This document shows positions 1 through 10,038 of a stretch of 64,000 nt of DNA, in pieces. The DNA is from an uncultured Saprospiraceae bacterium (GTDB taxonomy: Bacteria > Bacteroidota > Bacteroidia > Chitinophagales > Saprospiraceae). The stretch covers positions 124,001 to 188,000 of the forward strand of contig CALSOU010000001.1 in NCBI GenBank assembly GCA_943788055.1, in the 5' to 3' direction. The notes under the pieces are model-generated. The model did not search any database. It saw only the letters and a list, made by a program, of their open reading frames with translations, and was not told where the DNA came from. The position numbers were made by a program, and so were the translations under genes. The first letter of the stretch is position 1. Every line of letters starts with the position of its first letter.

Positions 1-119
1 TTTATCAATTTGATCGACCATATGATTTCGACAGTTCCAAATTCAGTAAACACTTTGGAATCAGTGCAACCAGTTATCAAGATGGACTCGAAAACATTAT
101 TAAGTCTGATTTTTCTTAA
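1..119 (+). CDS. C-terminal end of an NAD-dependent epimerase/dehydratase-like protein (partial)
   Basis: An open frame runs from the window edge to a TAA at 117-119 and gives about 38 residues ending in GLENIIKSDFS. The stretch YDFDSSKFSKHFG followed by SYQDGLENI resembles the tail of extended short-chain dehydrogenases (sugar epimerases and similar), where an F(D)S-x-K-F-x-K-x-FG segment precedes a helix beginning xYxEGL. Only the tail is visible, so the substrate cannot be given. It lies on the same strand as murI, about 60 bases upstream. The family call is an inference from a short motif. Confidence 0.5.
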   Translation, partial: YQFDRPYDFDSSKFSKHFGISATSYQDGLENIIKSDFS

Positions 120-179
120 TATTAAGTATATATCTTCAGATGGAATTTTTAAATGGCTTTCTATGTTTCAAGGATTAGA

Positions 180-986
180 ATGAATACGAAAATGGATAGA
201 CGACCGATTGGTTTTTTTGATTCTGGCTTAGGTGGACTTTCTGTTTGGGAAGAGGTGAACAAGTTATTGCCGCATGAGTCTACCATTTATTTAGCGGACA
301 GCAGAAATGCTCCGTACGGTGTGCGTTCAAAGGAAGAGATAGTAGAGCTTTCGCTCAAAAATACTGAGAAGCTGATCGATTTTGACTGTAAACTAATAGT
401 TGTGGCTTGTAATACAGCAACCACAAGTGCAATCGAGATTCTTAGAGATAGATTTGATATTCCTTTTGTTGGGATTGAACCAGCAATAAAATCTGCCGCA
501 TTTCTCAGTCAATCGAGAAGAGTTGGTGTTTTAGCAACTAAAGGTACTTTGGTTTCTGATTTGTTTCTAAAAACTAAAGATGCTTACGCTAAAAATATTC
601 AAACTATTACACAGGAAGGCACTGGCTTAGTAGAGTTGATCGAACATGGAAAGTTGAATGATAAGCAAACCAAAGATCTAATCGAGCACTATGTTCAACC
701 TATGATAAACGAAGGAATTGACTATCTAGTTTTGGGATGCACACACTATCCATTTCTAAAACCGTATCTCAAAAATATTCTACCTTCTGCTGTCGAAGTA
801 CTAGACTCCGGTGAAGCAATAGCCAAGCGAGTTCATCAACTTCTCAATTTAAGTGAAATCTCGGCATCATTATCTGACAAGAAAAAGAGTTCTCATAAGT
901 TCTACACAAATAAGTCAGCTCTAATCATGCAAGAATTTATGGACCTAGTCAGCATTAAGGGTGATGCTCACTTTGACTTGTTTTAA
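180..986 (+). CDS. murI: Glutamate racemase
   Basis: MurI interconverts L- and D-glutamate in the cytosol and supplies D-Glu for peptidoglycan. The sequence shows the N-terminal FDSGLGGLSV motif, the first catalytic cysteine in VVACNTATT and the second in LGCTHYP, in the usual order and spacing, with the family's usual length of about 265-270 residues. The frame is open back to an ATG at 153, but homology begins at RPIGFFDSG. The starts at 180 (MNTKMDRR) or 192 (MDRR) are therefore more likely; 180 has a purine-rich AGGATTAGA directly in front. ffh follows 76 bases downstream with its own -7 box, so the two are probably separate transcripts. Confidence 0.95.
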   Translation: MNTKMDRRPIGFFDSGLGGLSVWEEVNKLLPHESTIYLADSRNAPYGVRSKEEIVELSLKNTEKLIDFDCKLIVVACNTATTSAIEILRDRFDIPFVGIEPAIKSAAFLSQSRRVGVLATKGTLVSDLFLKTKDAYAKNIQTITQEGTGLVELIEHGKLNDKQTKDLIEHYVQPMINEGIDYLVLGCTHYPFLKPYLKNILPSAVEVLDSGEAIAKRVHQLLNLSEISASLSDKKKSSHKFYTNKSALIMQEFMDLVSIKGDAHFDLF

Positions 987-1026
987 AAATCCATTTCACT
1001 AGCAAAGGTATTTTATCTGAATACGA

Positions 1027-1034
1027 TATATTTG
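1027..1034 (+). promoter_or_regulatory. Bacteroidota-type -7 box upstream of ffh
   Basis: TATATTTG matches the Bacteroidota primary-sigma consensus TAnnTTTG and lies 28 bases before the ffh start in the short gap after murI. The -33 element is not clear. Confidence 0.5.
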
Positions 1035-1062
1035 TAGCACTTCTTAATTAAAATATAATTCC

Positions 1063-2406
1063 ATGTTTGATAGTTTACAAGAGAGATTGGATGGAGCTTT
1101 TAAATTGCTCTCAGGAGATAATAAGATAACTGAAATCAACATTGCTTCCTCAATAAAGGAAGTTCGTAGAGCACTTGTAGGGGCAGACGTTAACTACAAG
1201 ATCGCCAAGGAATTTACAGATCGAGTAAAGGATAAAGCTTTAGGGACCGAAAACATGCTTAGTTCGGTCAAACCAGGAGAACTCATGGTTAAGATTGTCA
1301 TGGATGAGATGATCGAGCTCATGGGTGGGCAATCTGTAGGGATCAACGTCAAAGCAAATCCTGGAATAGTATTGGTTGCTGGTTTGCAAGGTAGTGGTAA
1401 AACAACTTTTTCTGGAAAGTTGGCATATTATCTCAAAGAAAAGAAAGCTAAAAAACCGCTATTAGTGGCTTGTGATGTCTATCGTCCAGCTGCCGTCAAT
1501 CAATTGAGAGTTCTTGCTGAACAAGTTGGCGCCAAAATTTATGTGGAAGAAGGTTCTAAGAATCCGATTGAGATAGCAAAAAACTCAATAAAATATGCAT
1601 TAGAAAACAGCTGTGATATAGTTATTGTGGATACAGCGGGTCGATTAGCTATAGATGAAGAGATGATGTCAGAAATATCTGCAATTAAGGGAGCTTTACA
1701 ACCTACGGAAACTCTATTTGTAGTTGACTCAATGACAGGTCAAGATGCCGTTAATACTGCAAAGGCCTTTAACGATGTCATTGACTATGATGGAGTCGTC
1801 CTAACCAAATTAGATGGTGATACTCGCGGTGGGGCAGCTTTATCTGTTAAATATACGGTAGGTAAACCAATAAAGTTTGTATCGACAGGGGAAACGATGC
1901 AGACACTTGATGTCTTCTATCCTGAGAGAATGGCGCAGCGAATATTGGGAATGGGTGACATTGTATCGTTCGTTGAGAAAGCGCAAGAGCAATTTGATGA
2001 AAAAGAAGCGAAGCGATTAGAAAGAAAGATCAAGAAAAATAAATTTGATTTCAATGATTTTTTGAATCAGATTGGTCAGATTAAAAAAATGGGTGACCTT
2101 AAATCTCTCATGGGTATGATCCCTGGAGTTGGTAAACAGATTAAGAACTTGGATATCGACGATAAGGCATTCAGCAAAGTAGAATCCATCATTCATTCTA
2201 TGACACCGCTGGAAAGAACTTCACCTGAACTTCTGAACATGAGTCGTAAGCGTAGAATCGCGAAAGGTTGCGGACATAATATTCACGAAATCAATATGTT
2301 TATCAAGCAATTTGATGAAATGAGAAAAATGATGAAGATGATGAGCAACAGCAAAGGCATGGATAAGATGATGCAAGGGATGAATCAAATGAAGGGAAGA
2401 AGATAG
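1063..2406 (+). CDS. ffh: Signal recognition particle protein Ffh (SRP54)
   Basis: Ffh is the GTPase of the signal recognition particle. It binds 4.5S RNA and signal peptides and passes nascent membrane proteins to FtsY. At 447 residues it has normal length. An N domain helical bundle (about 1-95) precedes the G domain with the P-loop GLQGSGKT (about 107-114), DTAGR (about 190-194) and TKLDGD (about 248-253). A methionine-rich M domain ends in MMKMMSNSKGMDKMMQGMNQ, typical of the signal-peptide groove. The start at 1063 (MFDSLQERL) is the family's usual start. Translation relies on a weak, AT-rich leader, as is common in this phylum. Confidence 0.98.
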   Translation: MFDSLQERLDGAFKLLSGDNKITEINIASSIKEVRRALVGADVNYKIAKEFTDRVKDKALGTENMLSSVKPGELMVKIVMDEMIELMGGQSVGINVKANPGIVLVAGLQGSGKTTFSGKLAYYLKEKKAKKPLLVACDVYRPAAVNQLRVLAEQVGAKIYVEEGSKNPIEIAKNSIKYALENSCDIVIVDTAGRLAIDEEMMSEISAIKGALQPTETLFVVDSMTGQDAVNTAKAFNDVIDYDGVVLTKLDGDTRGGAALSVKYTVGKPIKFVSTGETMQTLDVFYPERMAQRILGMGDIVSFVEKAQEQFDEKEAKRLERKIKKNKFDFNDFLNQIGQIKKMGDLKSLMGMIPGVGKQIKNLDIDDKAFSKVESIIHSMTPLERTSPELLNMSRKRRIAKGCGHNIHEINMFIKQFDEMRKMMKMMSNSKGMDKMMQGMNQMKGRR

Positions 2407-2556
2407 CGTCTTTTTGGTACGATAGCCATTAATTCGAGAATGTAGATTTACTAGAAATTCTCTGTTCTATCAGCTTTACCAAATTTTAGCATTTCTTTTG
2501 TTGAATAGTTATACATTTAATTTATATTTAGCACTTAAACCAAAATTCAAACTCTT

Positions 2557-5500
2557 ATGAAGCATCTTTATGTACTTTTGTTTTTCATGTTCATGGGCTT
2601 TTCTGCCTTTGCACAACTGCCTGACGGCTCAACAGCTCCTAATTGGACGTTGACTGATTTAAATGGCAATTCACACACTCTTTACAGTGTTTTAGATCAG
2701 GGAATACCTGCAATTATTGATTTCTCAGCTACGTGGTGTGGTCCATGTTGGAATTACCATCAGCAGCACCATTTGGAAGACTTATACGATGAATATGGTC
2801 CCACTGGTACAGTTGAACAGGATGCTGTGAGAGTATACTGGATAGAAAGTGATTCAAATACTAACGATCCTTGTATGACTAATTCACCAGGCTGTACAGG
2901 TGGTACTCAAGGTGACTGGACAGCTGGTACGGATTTTCCGTTATTCAATCCACCAAACGAAAATGTTCCAACTGCATATCAAATTGGTGCATATCCAACA
3001 ATTATCGCTGTATGTCCAGATAGAAAAATGTATGAAACTGGACAGGCTAACAAAAATACACTCGTAACCTGGATAAATGAAACATGTGCTTTAGATCAGT
3101 CGTTCTTTGCAACTGACGAAACTTGTAATGGCGATGGGACAGGTATGATAGATTTGCAAGTAACTGGAGGTTTTGGAAATATCAGTTATAGTTGGAGTAA
3201 TGGTGAAAGTTCGGAAGATCTTATTGGTGTCCCTCAAGGTACATATAGTTGCACTATTACTGAGGGCAGAGGACATACCGTTGAAACTGGTGACATAACA
3301 GTTTCTGGACCAGCTACATCAGTCGCAGTTGGATCTGAGACAGTAAATGATGTTGCCTGTAACGGTGAAAACAATGGTAATATTTCAATTTCCCCAACTG
3401 GTGGTGCTGGAGGTTACTCATATATGTGGAGTAATGGGTCTACGAGTCAATCGATTTCTGATTTAGAACCCAACACCTATACTGTTGTAATAACTGATAC
3501 CGATGGTTGTACTGCTGAGGAAGTCTATGTTATCGAAGAGCCAGAAGTGTTATCAGAGCTTACAAATACACTACCAGCGGCGTGTGGTAACAATAATGGT
3601 ACAATAATATTGCAAGCAAGCGGCGGTGTAGGTCCATACACTTATGATATAGGTGTCGACTTCAATGGCAGTGGTATTTTTCAAGGAGTTCCTCCTGGAT
3701 TCTACAGTGGTATGATTATTGATCAAAATAATTGCACAGTTTCATTCCCAATCTTAGTGGAAGAAATTGACGGACCTGAAGCTATTGCTGAAGTAGATGG
3801 AATGTTGAGTTGTGATGAAACCGAGATTACGTTATCTGGTGAAGGTTCTTCTGAAGGTGGATCACTCATTTATACTTGGACTACAACAGACGGAAATATT
3901 GTTAGTGGAGGAAATACGCTGAACCCAATAGTTGATGCGGCAGGTACCTACACACTGGAAGTTACAGATGTTGCAACTAATTGTTCAGAAACTGACGATG
4001 TAGTTGTAACTGGTAATTTTGCCGCTCCTGTGTCACAGATAAGTTCGGCTCAAAATCTCGATTGTACTAATCTAACTTCTGTCCTAGACGGCACAGGGTC
4101 GTCTTCTGGAGCTAACTTTTCTTACCTCTGGGTTACTGATAATGGTAATATCGTAGAAGGAGAAACAACACTCATGGCAACTGTTAATGCTGCTGGAGAT
4201 TATGAACTAATTGTTACCAATCTAACTAATGGATGTACTAGTTCTTCTACAGTTACAGTTGAGCAATCTGCTGGCGTACCTGTTGCAGATGCAGGTGAAG
4301 AGCAAGCTCTTACTTGTTCCGTTATAGAAGTAATGCTAGATGGAACACAATCTAGTTCAGGTGATGAATACGTATACTCTTGGACAACAGATGATGGTGT
4401 CATAGTCTCAGGTGCTGATACTCCAACACCAATCGTAAGTGCCTCTGGAGTTTATCTACTTGAGGTACTAAATACCGATAACGGATGTACTTCTCTATCA
4501 AGTGTGACAGTTATATTGAATAATCAACAACCTGATCCTGTCATTACTGCTCCTGAGTTGTTGACTTGTGTTCTAACTGAGACAAATCTTAATCTTGTGC
4601 TTGAAGGCGATCACACTTATTTGTGGACAACGTCTGATGGTAACATAGTTTCAGGTGCAGACACTGAGAATCCTATTATCGATGCTCCTGGTGAGTATAT
4701 GGTGGAAGTTGTAAGCTTAGAAACTGGCTGCTCAAATACTACTTCTGTAGTGGTTGACGAAGTAATAAATGAACCAACTGCCGGATTTACATTTGAAAGT
4801 GATGAGAAAACTTTTGAATTTACGGATGTTTCAGATGGTAACCCAACATCGTACTTATGGGAGTTTGGAGATGCAAACACATCAACCGAGCAAAATCCAA
4901 CACACACGTATGCAGATAATGGTACATATGATGTTTGTCTAACAATTACAAACGAATGTGGAGATTCTAAGTCTTGCTCAACTGTTGTGGTGTCTTCTGG
5001 ATCGTCCTTAGCTTTCCAGACAGAAGTGACTGATGAACTTTGTAACGCAGCTTGTCAAGGAACGGCATCTATTGTTCCTGCAGCTGAGGTAGAGAATTAC
5101 ACGATCGCTATTTCAGGACCAAATGGATATGAAAGCAGCGAGTTTGATATGTCAGATTTATGTGCTGGAACTTACACATTTGTGATTACAAATGAGATTG
5201 GAGAGACTGCAAACGGTGTATTTGAAATAGTTGAACCAGAACAGTTGACTATGAATACGTCAGATGTAATAGATGTTGCTTGTAATGGTGACGATTCAGG
5301 TGCAATATCTATTGATGTTTCTGGAGGTTCAGGAACAGTTATAGTTACATGGAATGATGGTTCTGAAGGTACGGAACTTTCAGGTTTAGCTAGTGGCGAG
5401 TATGTAGGAACAGCAGTTGATGAAAATGGATGTTCTGAAATGATAACAGTAACTATCAATGAGCCAACTGCAATTCAGTTATCGAGTTCTGAGGTATTAG

Positions 5501-5964
5501 ATATTACGGATACTAATCCTACGGGTTCAATTGACATAACAGTTGAAGGTGGAACACCTGGATATACATACTTATGGTCAAATGGTGATACTACAGAGGA
5601 TATTGATGGACTTGAGGTTGGTGATTATACTGTTGTAGTTACTGATGAAAATGGTTGTGAAGAGACTTATGGACCTTTTACAGTGCAATCTGTTATAAAT
5701 GTTCAGGATATTGATATTCTAGACAATGTAACAGTGATGCCAAATCCGGCAAGTGATAGAGTGCAGGTTAGACTTGAGTTTTCAACTTCAACTTCTTGCA
5801 CTATTCAGTTAATAAATACACTAGGTCAGAGTATGGATACACATACGACTGCAGGACAGTCAGTTTCATATTCCCAAGATGTGAGTGATTACCCTCAAGG
5901 AATTTACCTTGTGAAGGTTACAGTTGGAAATCAATCAATTGTAAAGAAAATGATCAAGCAATAA
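2557..5964 (+). CDS. Secreted T9SS substrate: thioredoxin-like domain, SprB/PKD repeats and a C-terminal sorting domain
   Basis: This is a large 1135-residue exported protein. Residues 1-20 form a signal peptide ending SAFAQ. Residues about 22-175 are a thioredoxin/TlpA-like fold with an intact WCGPCW active site (cysteines 61 and 64). From about 190 come two SprB-type repeats with the core YSWSNG...GTYT.I.D..GC, then about four 80-residue Ig-like repeats, each with a TWTTTDGNIVSG-like core (about 415-735). A PKD domain (about 742-815, WEFGD...NPTHTYADNGTYDV) and further SprB-like repeats follow. The C-terminus (about 1060-1135) is a type A sorting domain with MPNPASD and GIYLVKV...VKKMIKQ. 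Outer-membrane export by T9SS with surface attachment or release is known for this tail. A redox or disulfide role on an adhesin stalk is my inference. No por/gld genes are adjacent. Confidence 0.9.
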   Translation: MKHLYVLLFFMFMGFSAFAQLPDGSTAPNWTLTDLNGNSHTLYSVLDQGIPAIIDFSATWCGPCWNYHQQHHLEDLYDEYGPTGTVEQDAVRVYWIESDSNTNDPCMTNSPGCTGGTQGDWTAGTDFPLFNPPNENVPTAYQIGAYPTIIAVCPDRKMYETGQANKNTLVTWINETCALDQSFFATDETCNGDGTGMIDLQVTGGFGNISYSWSNGESSEDLIGVPQGTYSCTITEGRGHTVETGDITVSGPATSVAVGSETVNDVACNGENNGNISISPTGGAGGYSYMWSNGSTSQSISDLEPNTYTVVITDTDGCTAEEVYVIEEPEVLSELTNTLPAACGNNNGTIILQASGGVGPYTYDIGVDFNGSGIFQGVPPGFYSGMIIDQNNCTVSFPILVEEIDGPEAIAEVDGMLSCDETEITLSGEGSSEGGSLIYTWTTTDGNIVSGGNTLNPIVDAAGTYTLEVTDVATNCSETDDVVVTGNFAAPVSQISSAQNLDCTNLTSVLDGTGSSSGANFSYLWVTDNGNIVEGETTLMATVNAAGDYELIVTNLTNGCTSSSTVTVEQSAGVPVADAGEEQALTCSVIEVMLDGTQSSSGDEYVYSWTTDDGVIVSGADTPTPIVSASGVYLLEVLNTDNGCTSLSSVTVILNNQQPDPVITAPELLTCVLTETNLNLVLEGDHTYLWTTSDGNIVSGADTENPIIDAPGEYMVEVVSLETGCSNTTSVVVDEVINEPTAGFTFESDEKTFEFTDVSDGNPTSYLWEFGDANTSTEQNPTHTYADNGTYDVCLTITNECGDSKSCSTVVVSSGSSLAFQTEVTDELCNAACQGTASIVPAAEVENYTIAISGPNGYESSEFDMSDLCAGTYTFVITNEIGETANGVFEIVEPEQLTMNTSDVIDVACNGDDSGAISIDVSGGSGTVIVTWNDGSEGTELSGLASGEYVGTAVDENGCSEMITVTINEPTAIQLSSSEVLDITDTNPTGSIDITVEGGTPGYTYLWSNGDTTEDIDGLEVGDYTVVVTDENGCEETYGPFTVQSVINVQDIDILDNVTVMPNPASDRVQVRLEFSTSTSCTIQLINTLGQSMDTHTTAGQSVSYSQDVSDYPQGIYLVKVTVGNQSIVKKMIKQ

Positions 5965-5986
5965 GCTAGCATCATGATTTATAGAA

Positions 5987-6017
5987 GGGCGAATCTCGAA
6001 AGAGTTTCGCCCTTTTT
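5987..6017 (+). terminator. Rho-independent terminator after the T9SS gene
   Basis: GGGCGAA-t-CTC, loop GAAA, GAG-t-TTCGCCC, followed by TTTTT. The nearly perfect hairpin lies 23 bases after the stop codon. Confidence 0.9.
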
Positions 6018-6091
6018 ACGTTACTATAACCGGTTATTGTGCTCGAAAGTTATGTAAGAATAGTATTTCTTATAAAACGCAAAAATCAGCT

Positions 6092-7015
6092 ATGACTGAA
6101 AATGTATCATCCCTTCACGTAAGAAATCCACACAGAAATGGATACGATTTCGAACTGTTGACTGAATATATCCCTGAACTACGAGATAGACTTGTAAGGA
6201 GGTCGGATGGGGGAACTACTATTGATTTCTCAAAGCAACGAGATGTGTTCCTTCTAAATAGAGCACTGCTATTTGCGCATTACAAGATTAGATACTGGAA
6301 ACTGCCAGACGCATACCTCTGCCCAGGGGTTCCTGGAAGAGTTGATTACCTTTTGTATTTGTCGCAATTGGCTGGGAAATCGGTTCCCAAAGGTGAGAAC
6401 ATTCGTTTGCTGGACATAGGTACAGGTGCGAGCTGCATTTATCCATTATTAGCGAATAGACTCTTTGGTTGGTCTTCGGCCGCTTCAGATATTGATAAGA
6501 TTGCAATAAATTTTGCTTTGGAAAATGTTGATAAGAATGATCTTAGTAGCAAGATCAAAGTGCTAAAACAGTCAGATAGTAATTCGTATTTTAATGGAAT
6601 TATTAGTGAGGGCGAGAGATTCGATTTTACAATTTGTAATCCGCCTTTTTTTAAAAATAGAAAGGATGCAGAGGCAGCGAACATACGTAAAAATAAGAAT
6701 CTAAAGGGATCAAAGAAATCATCTTTAAATTTTGGTGGTAAGTCTCATGAGCTTTGGGTAAAAGGAGGTGAACTAGCTTTCATAAAATCAATGATCCTGG
6801 AAAGTAGAAGTTATCAGAAACAAGTATTTTGGTTCTCTAGCCTTGTATCTGACCGAAGAAACCTAAAGTCTCTCACAAGGACACTTCAACAGACTACAGC
6901 CGACTACCAACTTATCGAAATGCAACACGGTCTAAAAAAAATTCACGCCTTAGCGTGGACCTTTCTTGATGAAAAGCTACAAAAATTATGGTCCGAGGCA
7001 AGATGGAGTAGGTAA
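6092..7015 (+). CDS. rlmF: 23S rRNA (adenine(1618)-N6)-methyltransferase RlmF
   Basis: RlmF is an S-adenosylmethionine-dependent methyltransferase that modifies A1618 of 23S rRNA. The 307-residue protein has the family signature LCPGVPGRVDYL (about 76-87), the SAM-binding loop LDIGTGAS (about 107-114), an acidic SDID strand end (about 132-135) and the amino-methyltransferase catalytic motif NPPF (about 183-186). The downstream segment GGKSHELWVKGGELAFI is also typical of RlmF. Its length matches the family. It is monocistronic: the T9SS-gene terminator lies upstream and a 380-base gap lies downstream. Confidence 0.95.
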   Translation: MTENVSSLHVRNPHRNGYDFELLTEYIPELRDRLVRRSDGGTTIDFSKQRDVFLLNRALLFAHYKIRYWKLPDAYLCPGVPGRVDYLLYLSQLAGKSVPKGENIRLLDIGTGASCIYPLLANRLFGWSSAASDIDKIAINFALENVDKNDLSSKIKVLKQSDSNSYFNGIISEGERFDFTICNPPFFKNRKDAEAANIRKNKNLKGSKKSSLNFGGKSHELWVKGGELAFIKSMILESRSYQKQVFWFSSLVSDRRNLKSLTRTLQQTTADYQLIEMQHGLKKIHALAWTFLDEKLQKLWSEARWSR

Positions 7016-7394
7016 TTATACCTTAACATATTCGTCATCATTGTTGAATAGATCTTGTATTTTATCAGTCGGTAAGTGTTGAAATTCATCAAATTATCTA
7101 TGGAAATTTTGGTGTTTCGCACTGAGTTGATAGATTATTTGTCTTTTCTATACGATATCTCAAAATGTCTAAGTGAAGTTGACCTTGTGCATGTAATAAT
7201 AACTGTTTCAATTCAGCCGATTGCTCGATATGCAAGAATCAATCTTCTTACGTCATTTAACTTTAGCACTGATCCTCGTGTAGATAATTTAAATCAGTTG
7301 TTGATACATAATTCTCGATTGTCTTACCTATTAAAAAAATAGGATCTGAATGTGATTGCTAAATAGGCTTTACATGATTATGATAGCGCAGAAA
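7016..7394. other. Gene-free gap between rlmF and mutS
   Basis: About 380 AT-rich bases lie between two convergent genes. One 88-codon frame opens with GTG at 7076 and ends at 7342, but it has no RBS, no recognisable domain and a composition typical of chance reading in AT-rich DNA. I see no strong terminator, repeat or RNA gene. It may hold an unreadable gene remnant. Confidence 0.4.
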
Positions 7395-10022
7395 CTAGTC
7401 TTCCTCAATTACACGAAGCAACTCGTTGAGCTTCATCATACACTCGATTGGAGTCATAGAATTAATATTTACAGCTCCAAGCATCTCTTTGAGCTTTCCA
7501 GCTGTTTCATCAGTGGTTTCAAAAATACTTAGTTGATGAGTATGGTGTGTTTTGGGAGGGATCTGATCAGTAATCTTCTTGTCCTCAATACTTTTTGTTT
7601 CTAATCGAGAAAGTATTTCATTTGCACGAACCAATATCTCTCGGGGCATCCCAGCCATTTTGGCTACGTGAATACCAAAGCTGTGCTTACTCCCACCTTT
7701 GATTAATTTTCTCAGAAAAATGACTTTATTGCCATGTTCTTTAGTCGAAATACAATAGTTCTCTATCCGAGGAAAAAGATTGGCTAGCTCATTAAGTTCA
7801 TGATAATGGGTTGCAAATAGTGTTTTTGGACGTAAGTCCTCCTGATCGTGAAGAAATTCTGCTAATGACCATGCTATTGATATACCGTCGTAAGTACTGG
7901 TACCTCTTCCAATTTCATCGAGTAAGACCAAGCTTCTCGAAGAAATGTTGTTCATGATACTCGCTGTTTCATTCATTTCAACCATGAATGTAGATTCTCC
8001 ACTACTAATGTTGTCGGATGCGCCTACACGAGTAAATAACTTGTCAATCAAACCAATACTAGCTTCATCTGCTGGAACAAAGGATCCCATCTGTGCCATA
8101 AGACATATTAAGGCTGTTTGACGTAAAACAGCAGATTTACCTGACATGTTAGGACCTGTTATCATTAATATTTGCTGCTCATCTTTATCGAGAAATACAT
8201 CATTGGGAACAAATGTTTCACCAATACTTAAATGCTGTTCAATCACAGGATGTCTACCATTCTTGATGTCAATTGCAAATCTTTCATTTACTTCAGGTTT
8301 GTTATAATTGTTACGTTTGGCAACTGAAGCTAAGCTGCTTAAACAATCTAGCGTTGCTAAGGATGAGGCATTGTGCTGGATTGCAAGGATGTAGTTCTGA
8401 ATATCAGTGATCAATGCATCGTATAGCTGCAATTCTAAGACATTCAGCTTTTCCTCTGCACCCAATATCTTTGTTTCTAGTACTTTTAGCTCATCAGTAA
8501 TGTATCGTTCTGCATTTGTCAATGTCTGCTTTCTTATCCAATTATCTGGAATCAAGCCTTGATTTTTGTACTTGTTCGTGACTTCTAGATAGTAGCCAAA
8601 AACATTGTTGAAGCCAATTTTGAGATTAGCAATTCCTGTTTCCTTGGCTTCTCTTGCTTGAATTTCGACCAGTATATCTTTTGTGTTAAAGATTATATTC
8701 CTGAGATCATCTAGTTCATCGTGCCAACCTGATTTAATAATATTTCCCTTTAAAATGTTCCCAGGAGCTTCCTCGTCAAGTTCATTTTCGATACGATCTC
8801 TTAAGTTTTCGCATCGATTAAGAGAAGCTGATATTGCAACCAATGGCTTTAGCTTGGTGTTGTTAAGCAAATCTTGTATCGGGTCAATGGTAAAGAGTGC
8901 CTTTTTAAGCTGAAGCACCTCCCTTGGATTTAACTTTCTTGAAGGTGCTTTCGATATTAGTCTTTCAAGATCTCCGATTGCTTTCAATTTATTAGATAAA
9001 GATTCTAGAGTGTTCTCTTCTGAAAAGAAAATCTCCACAATATCATGACGCTTTCGTATTTCTTTAAGGTCAATTAGCGGAAGTAGTAACCATTTCCGTA
9101 ATAGTCTCCCACCCATCGGTGTAGAGGTGCAATCCAGGATGTCAATTAAAGGTATTCCTGTTGAATGATTGCTATGTACTAATTCTAGGTTTCGTATCGT
9201 AAAGCGATCCAACCACATGTATTCATCAAGCTGAATTCTCTGAACCGCGTTTATATGCTGCAGTTGATTGTTTTCTGTTGATTTAAGGTAGTGTAACACT
9301 GCTCCTGCTGCAATCTGGGCTTCATGTAATTCATGAATTCCAAATCCTTTTAAACTTGTTACTTCAAAATGATCAAAGAGCATCTCTTGAGTATAGTCCT
9401 CGGTAAAAACCCATTCATCTAAAAGGAAATGATAATACTCATCTCCAAATTCTTTTGCAAACTTGCTTTTATTAGCTTTTGCAAAAATCACTTCGCTTGG
9501 TCGAAAACCCTGAATTAGTTTTTGCACTTGTGAATTGTTCCCTTGGCTCACAAGAAATTCACCTGTAGATATATCTAGAAATGCAAGTCCAATTTGGTTC
9601 TGCTCTCCGTAGTGAAGCGCACATAGAAAGTTGTTCTCTTTATGATTGAGTAGATTATTGTCTGTCGTCAAACCAGGTGTAACAATTTCAGTTACTCCTC
9701 TGTCAACAATTTTTTTCTGTTTACTTGGTTTCTCAAGTTGTTCACAGATCGCTACACGATATCCTGCTTTCACAAGTCTAGGCAAGTACAAATCTAAGGA
9801 GTGGTATGGGAATCCAGCGAGTGGGATGTCTGAACCTCCATTGTTTCTTTTAGTTAGAACAATACCGAGCGTATTGGCAGTTTTTATGGCATCATCAGAG
9901 AAAGTTTCGTAAAAATCACCAACTCTAAAAAGTAGTATCGCGTCAGGATGTTTGCTTTTAACTTTAAAGTATTGCACCATAAGAGGTGTCTGCTTCGTTT
10001 CCTTTTTCTTAGCTCCTCCCAA
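7395..10022 (-). CDS. mutS: DNA mismatch repair protein MutS
   Basis: MutS is the ATPase that recognises mismatched bases and recruits MutL. At 875 residues it is full length. The N-terminal mismatch-binding domain keeps the Phe-x-Glu wedge in FRVGDFYETF. Connector, core and clamp domains follow, then the ATPase domain with P-loop GPNMSGKS near residue 620, LDEIGRGTS near residue 700, and the FATHYHEL signature. The C-terminal tail ends in a short helix. The reading frame starts with TTG (protein start MGGAKKKETK) immediately after an in-frame TAA. The next Met is about residue 15, and homologs usually begin with a similar basic stretch, so I favour TTG. An intact mutS argues against a mutator background caused by loss of this gene. 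Confidence 0.98.
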   Translation of the reverse strand: MGGAKKKETKQTPLMVQYFKVKSKHPDAILLFRVGDFYETFSDDAIKTANTLGIVLTKRNNGGSDIPLAGFPYHSLDLYLPRLVKAGYRVAICEQLEKPSKQKKIVDRGVTEIVTPGLTTDNNLLNHKENNFLCALHYGEQNQIGLAFLDISTGEFLVSQGNNSQVQKLIQGFRPSEVIFAKANKSKFAKEFGDEYYHFLLDEWVFTEDYTQEMLFDHFEVTSLKGFGIHELHEAQIAAGAVLHYLKSTENNQLQHINAVQRIQLDEYMWLDRFTIRNLELVHSNHSTGIPLIDILDCTSTPMGGRLLRKWLLLPLIDLKEIRKRHDIVEIFFSEENTLESLSNKLKAIGDLERLISKAPSRKLNPREVLQLKKALFTIDPIQDLLNNTKLKPLVAISASLNRCENLRDRIENELDEEAPGNILKGNIIKSGWHDELDDLRNIIFNTKDILVEIQAREAKETGIANLKIGFNNVFGYYLEVTNKYKNQGLIPDNWIRKQTLTNAERYITDELKVLETKILGAEEKLNVLELQLYDALITDIQNYILAIQHNASSLATLDCLSSLASVAKRNNYNKPEVNERFAIDIKNGRHPVIEQHLSIGETFVPNDVFLDKDEQQILMITGPNMSGKSAVLRQTALICLMAQMGSFVPADEASIGLIDKLFTRVGASDNISSGESTFMVEMNETASIMNNISSRSLVLLDEIGRGTSTYDGISIAWSLAEFLHDQEDLRPKTLFATHYHELNELANLFPRIENYCISTKEHGNKVIFLRKLIKGGSKHSFGIHVAKMAGMPREILVRANEILSRLETKSIEDKKITDQIPPKTHHTHQLSIFETTDETAGKLKEMLGAVNINSMTPIECMMKLNELLRVIEED

Positions 10023-10038
10023 AATTTATTTTTTTTTG

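Noticed and set aside
5987-6017. The hairpin as an attachment site or repeat
   Set aside because: It has the shape and T-run of an ordinary terminator and occurs once.
7076-7342. An 88-codon open frame with a GTG start between rlmF and mutS
   Set aside because: No RBS, no -7 box, no domain, and composition expected by chance in AT-rich DNA.
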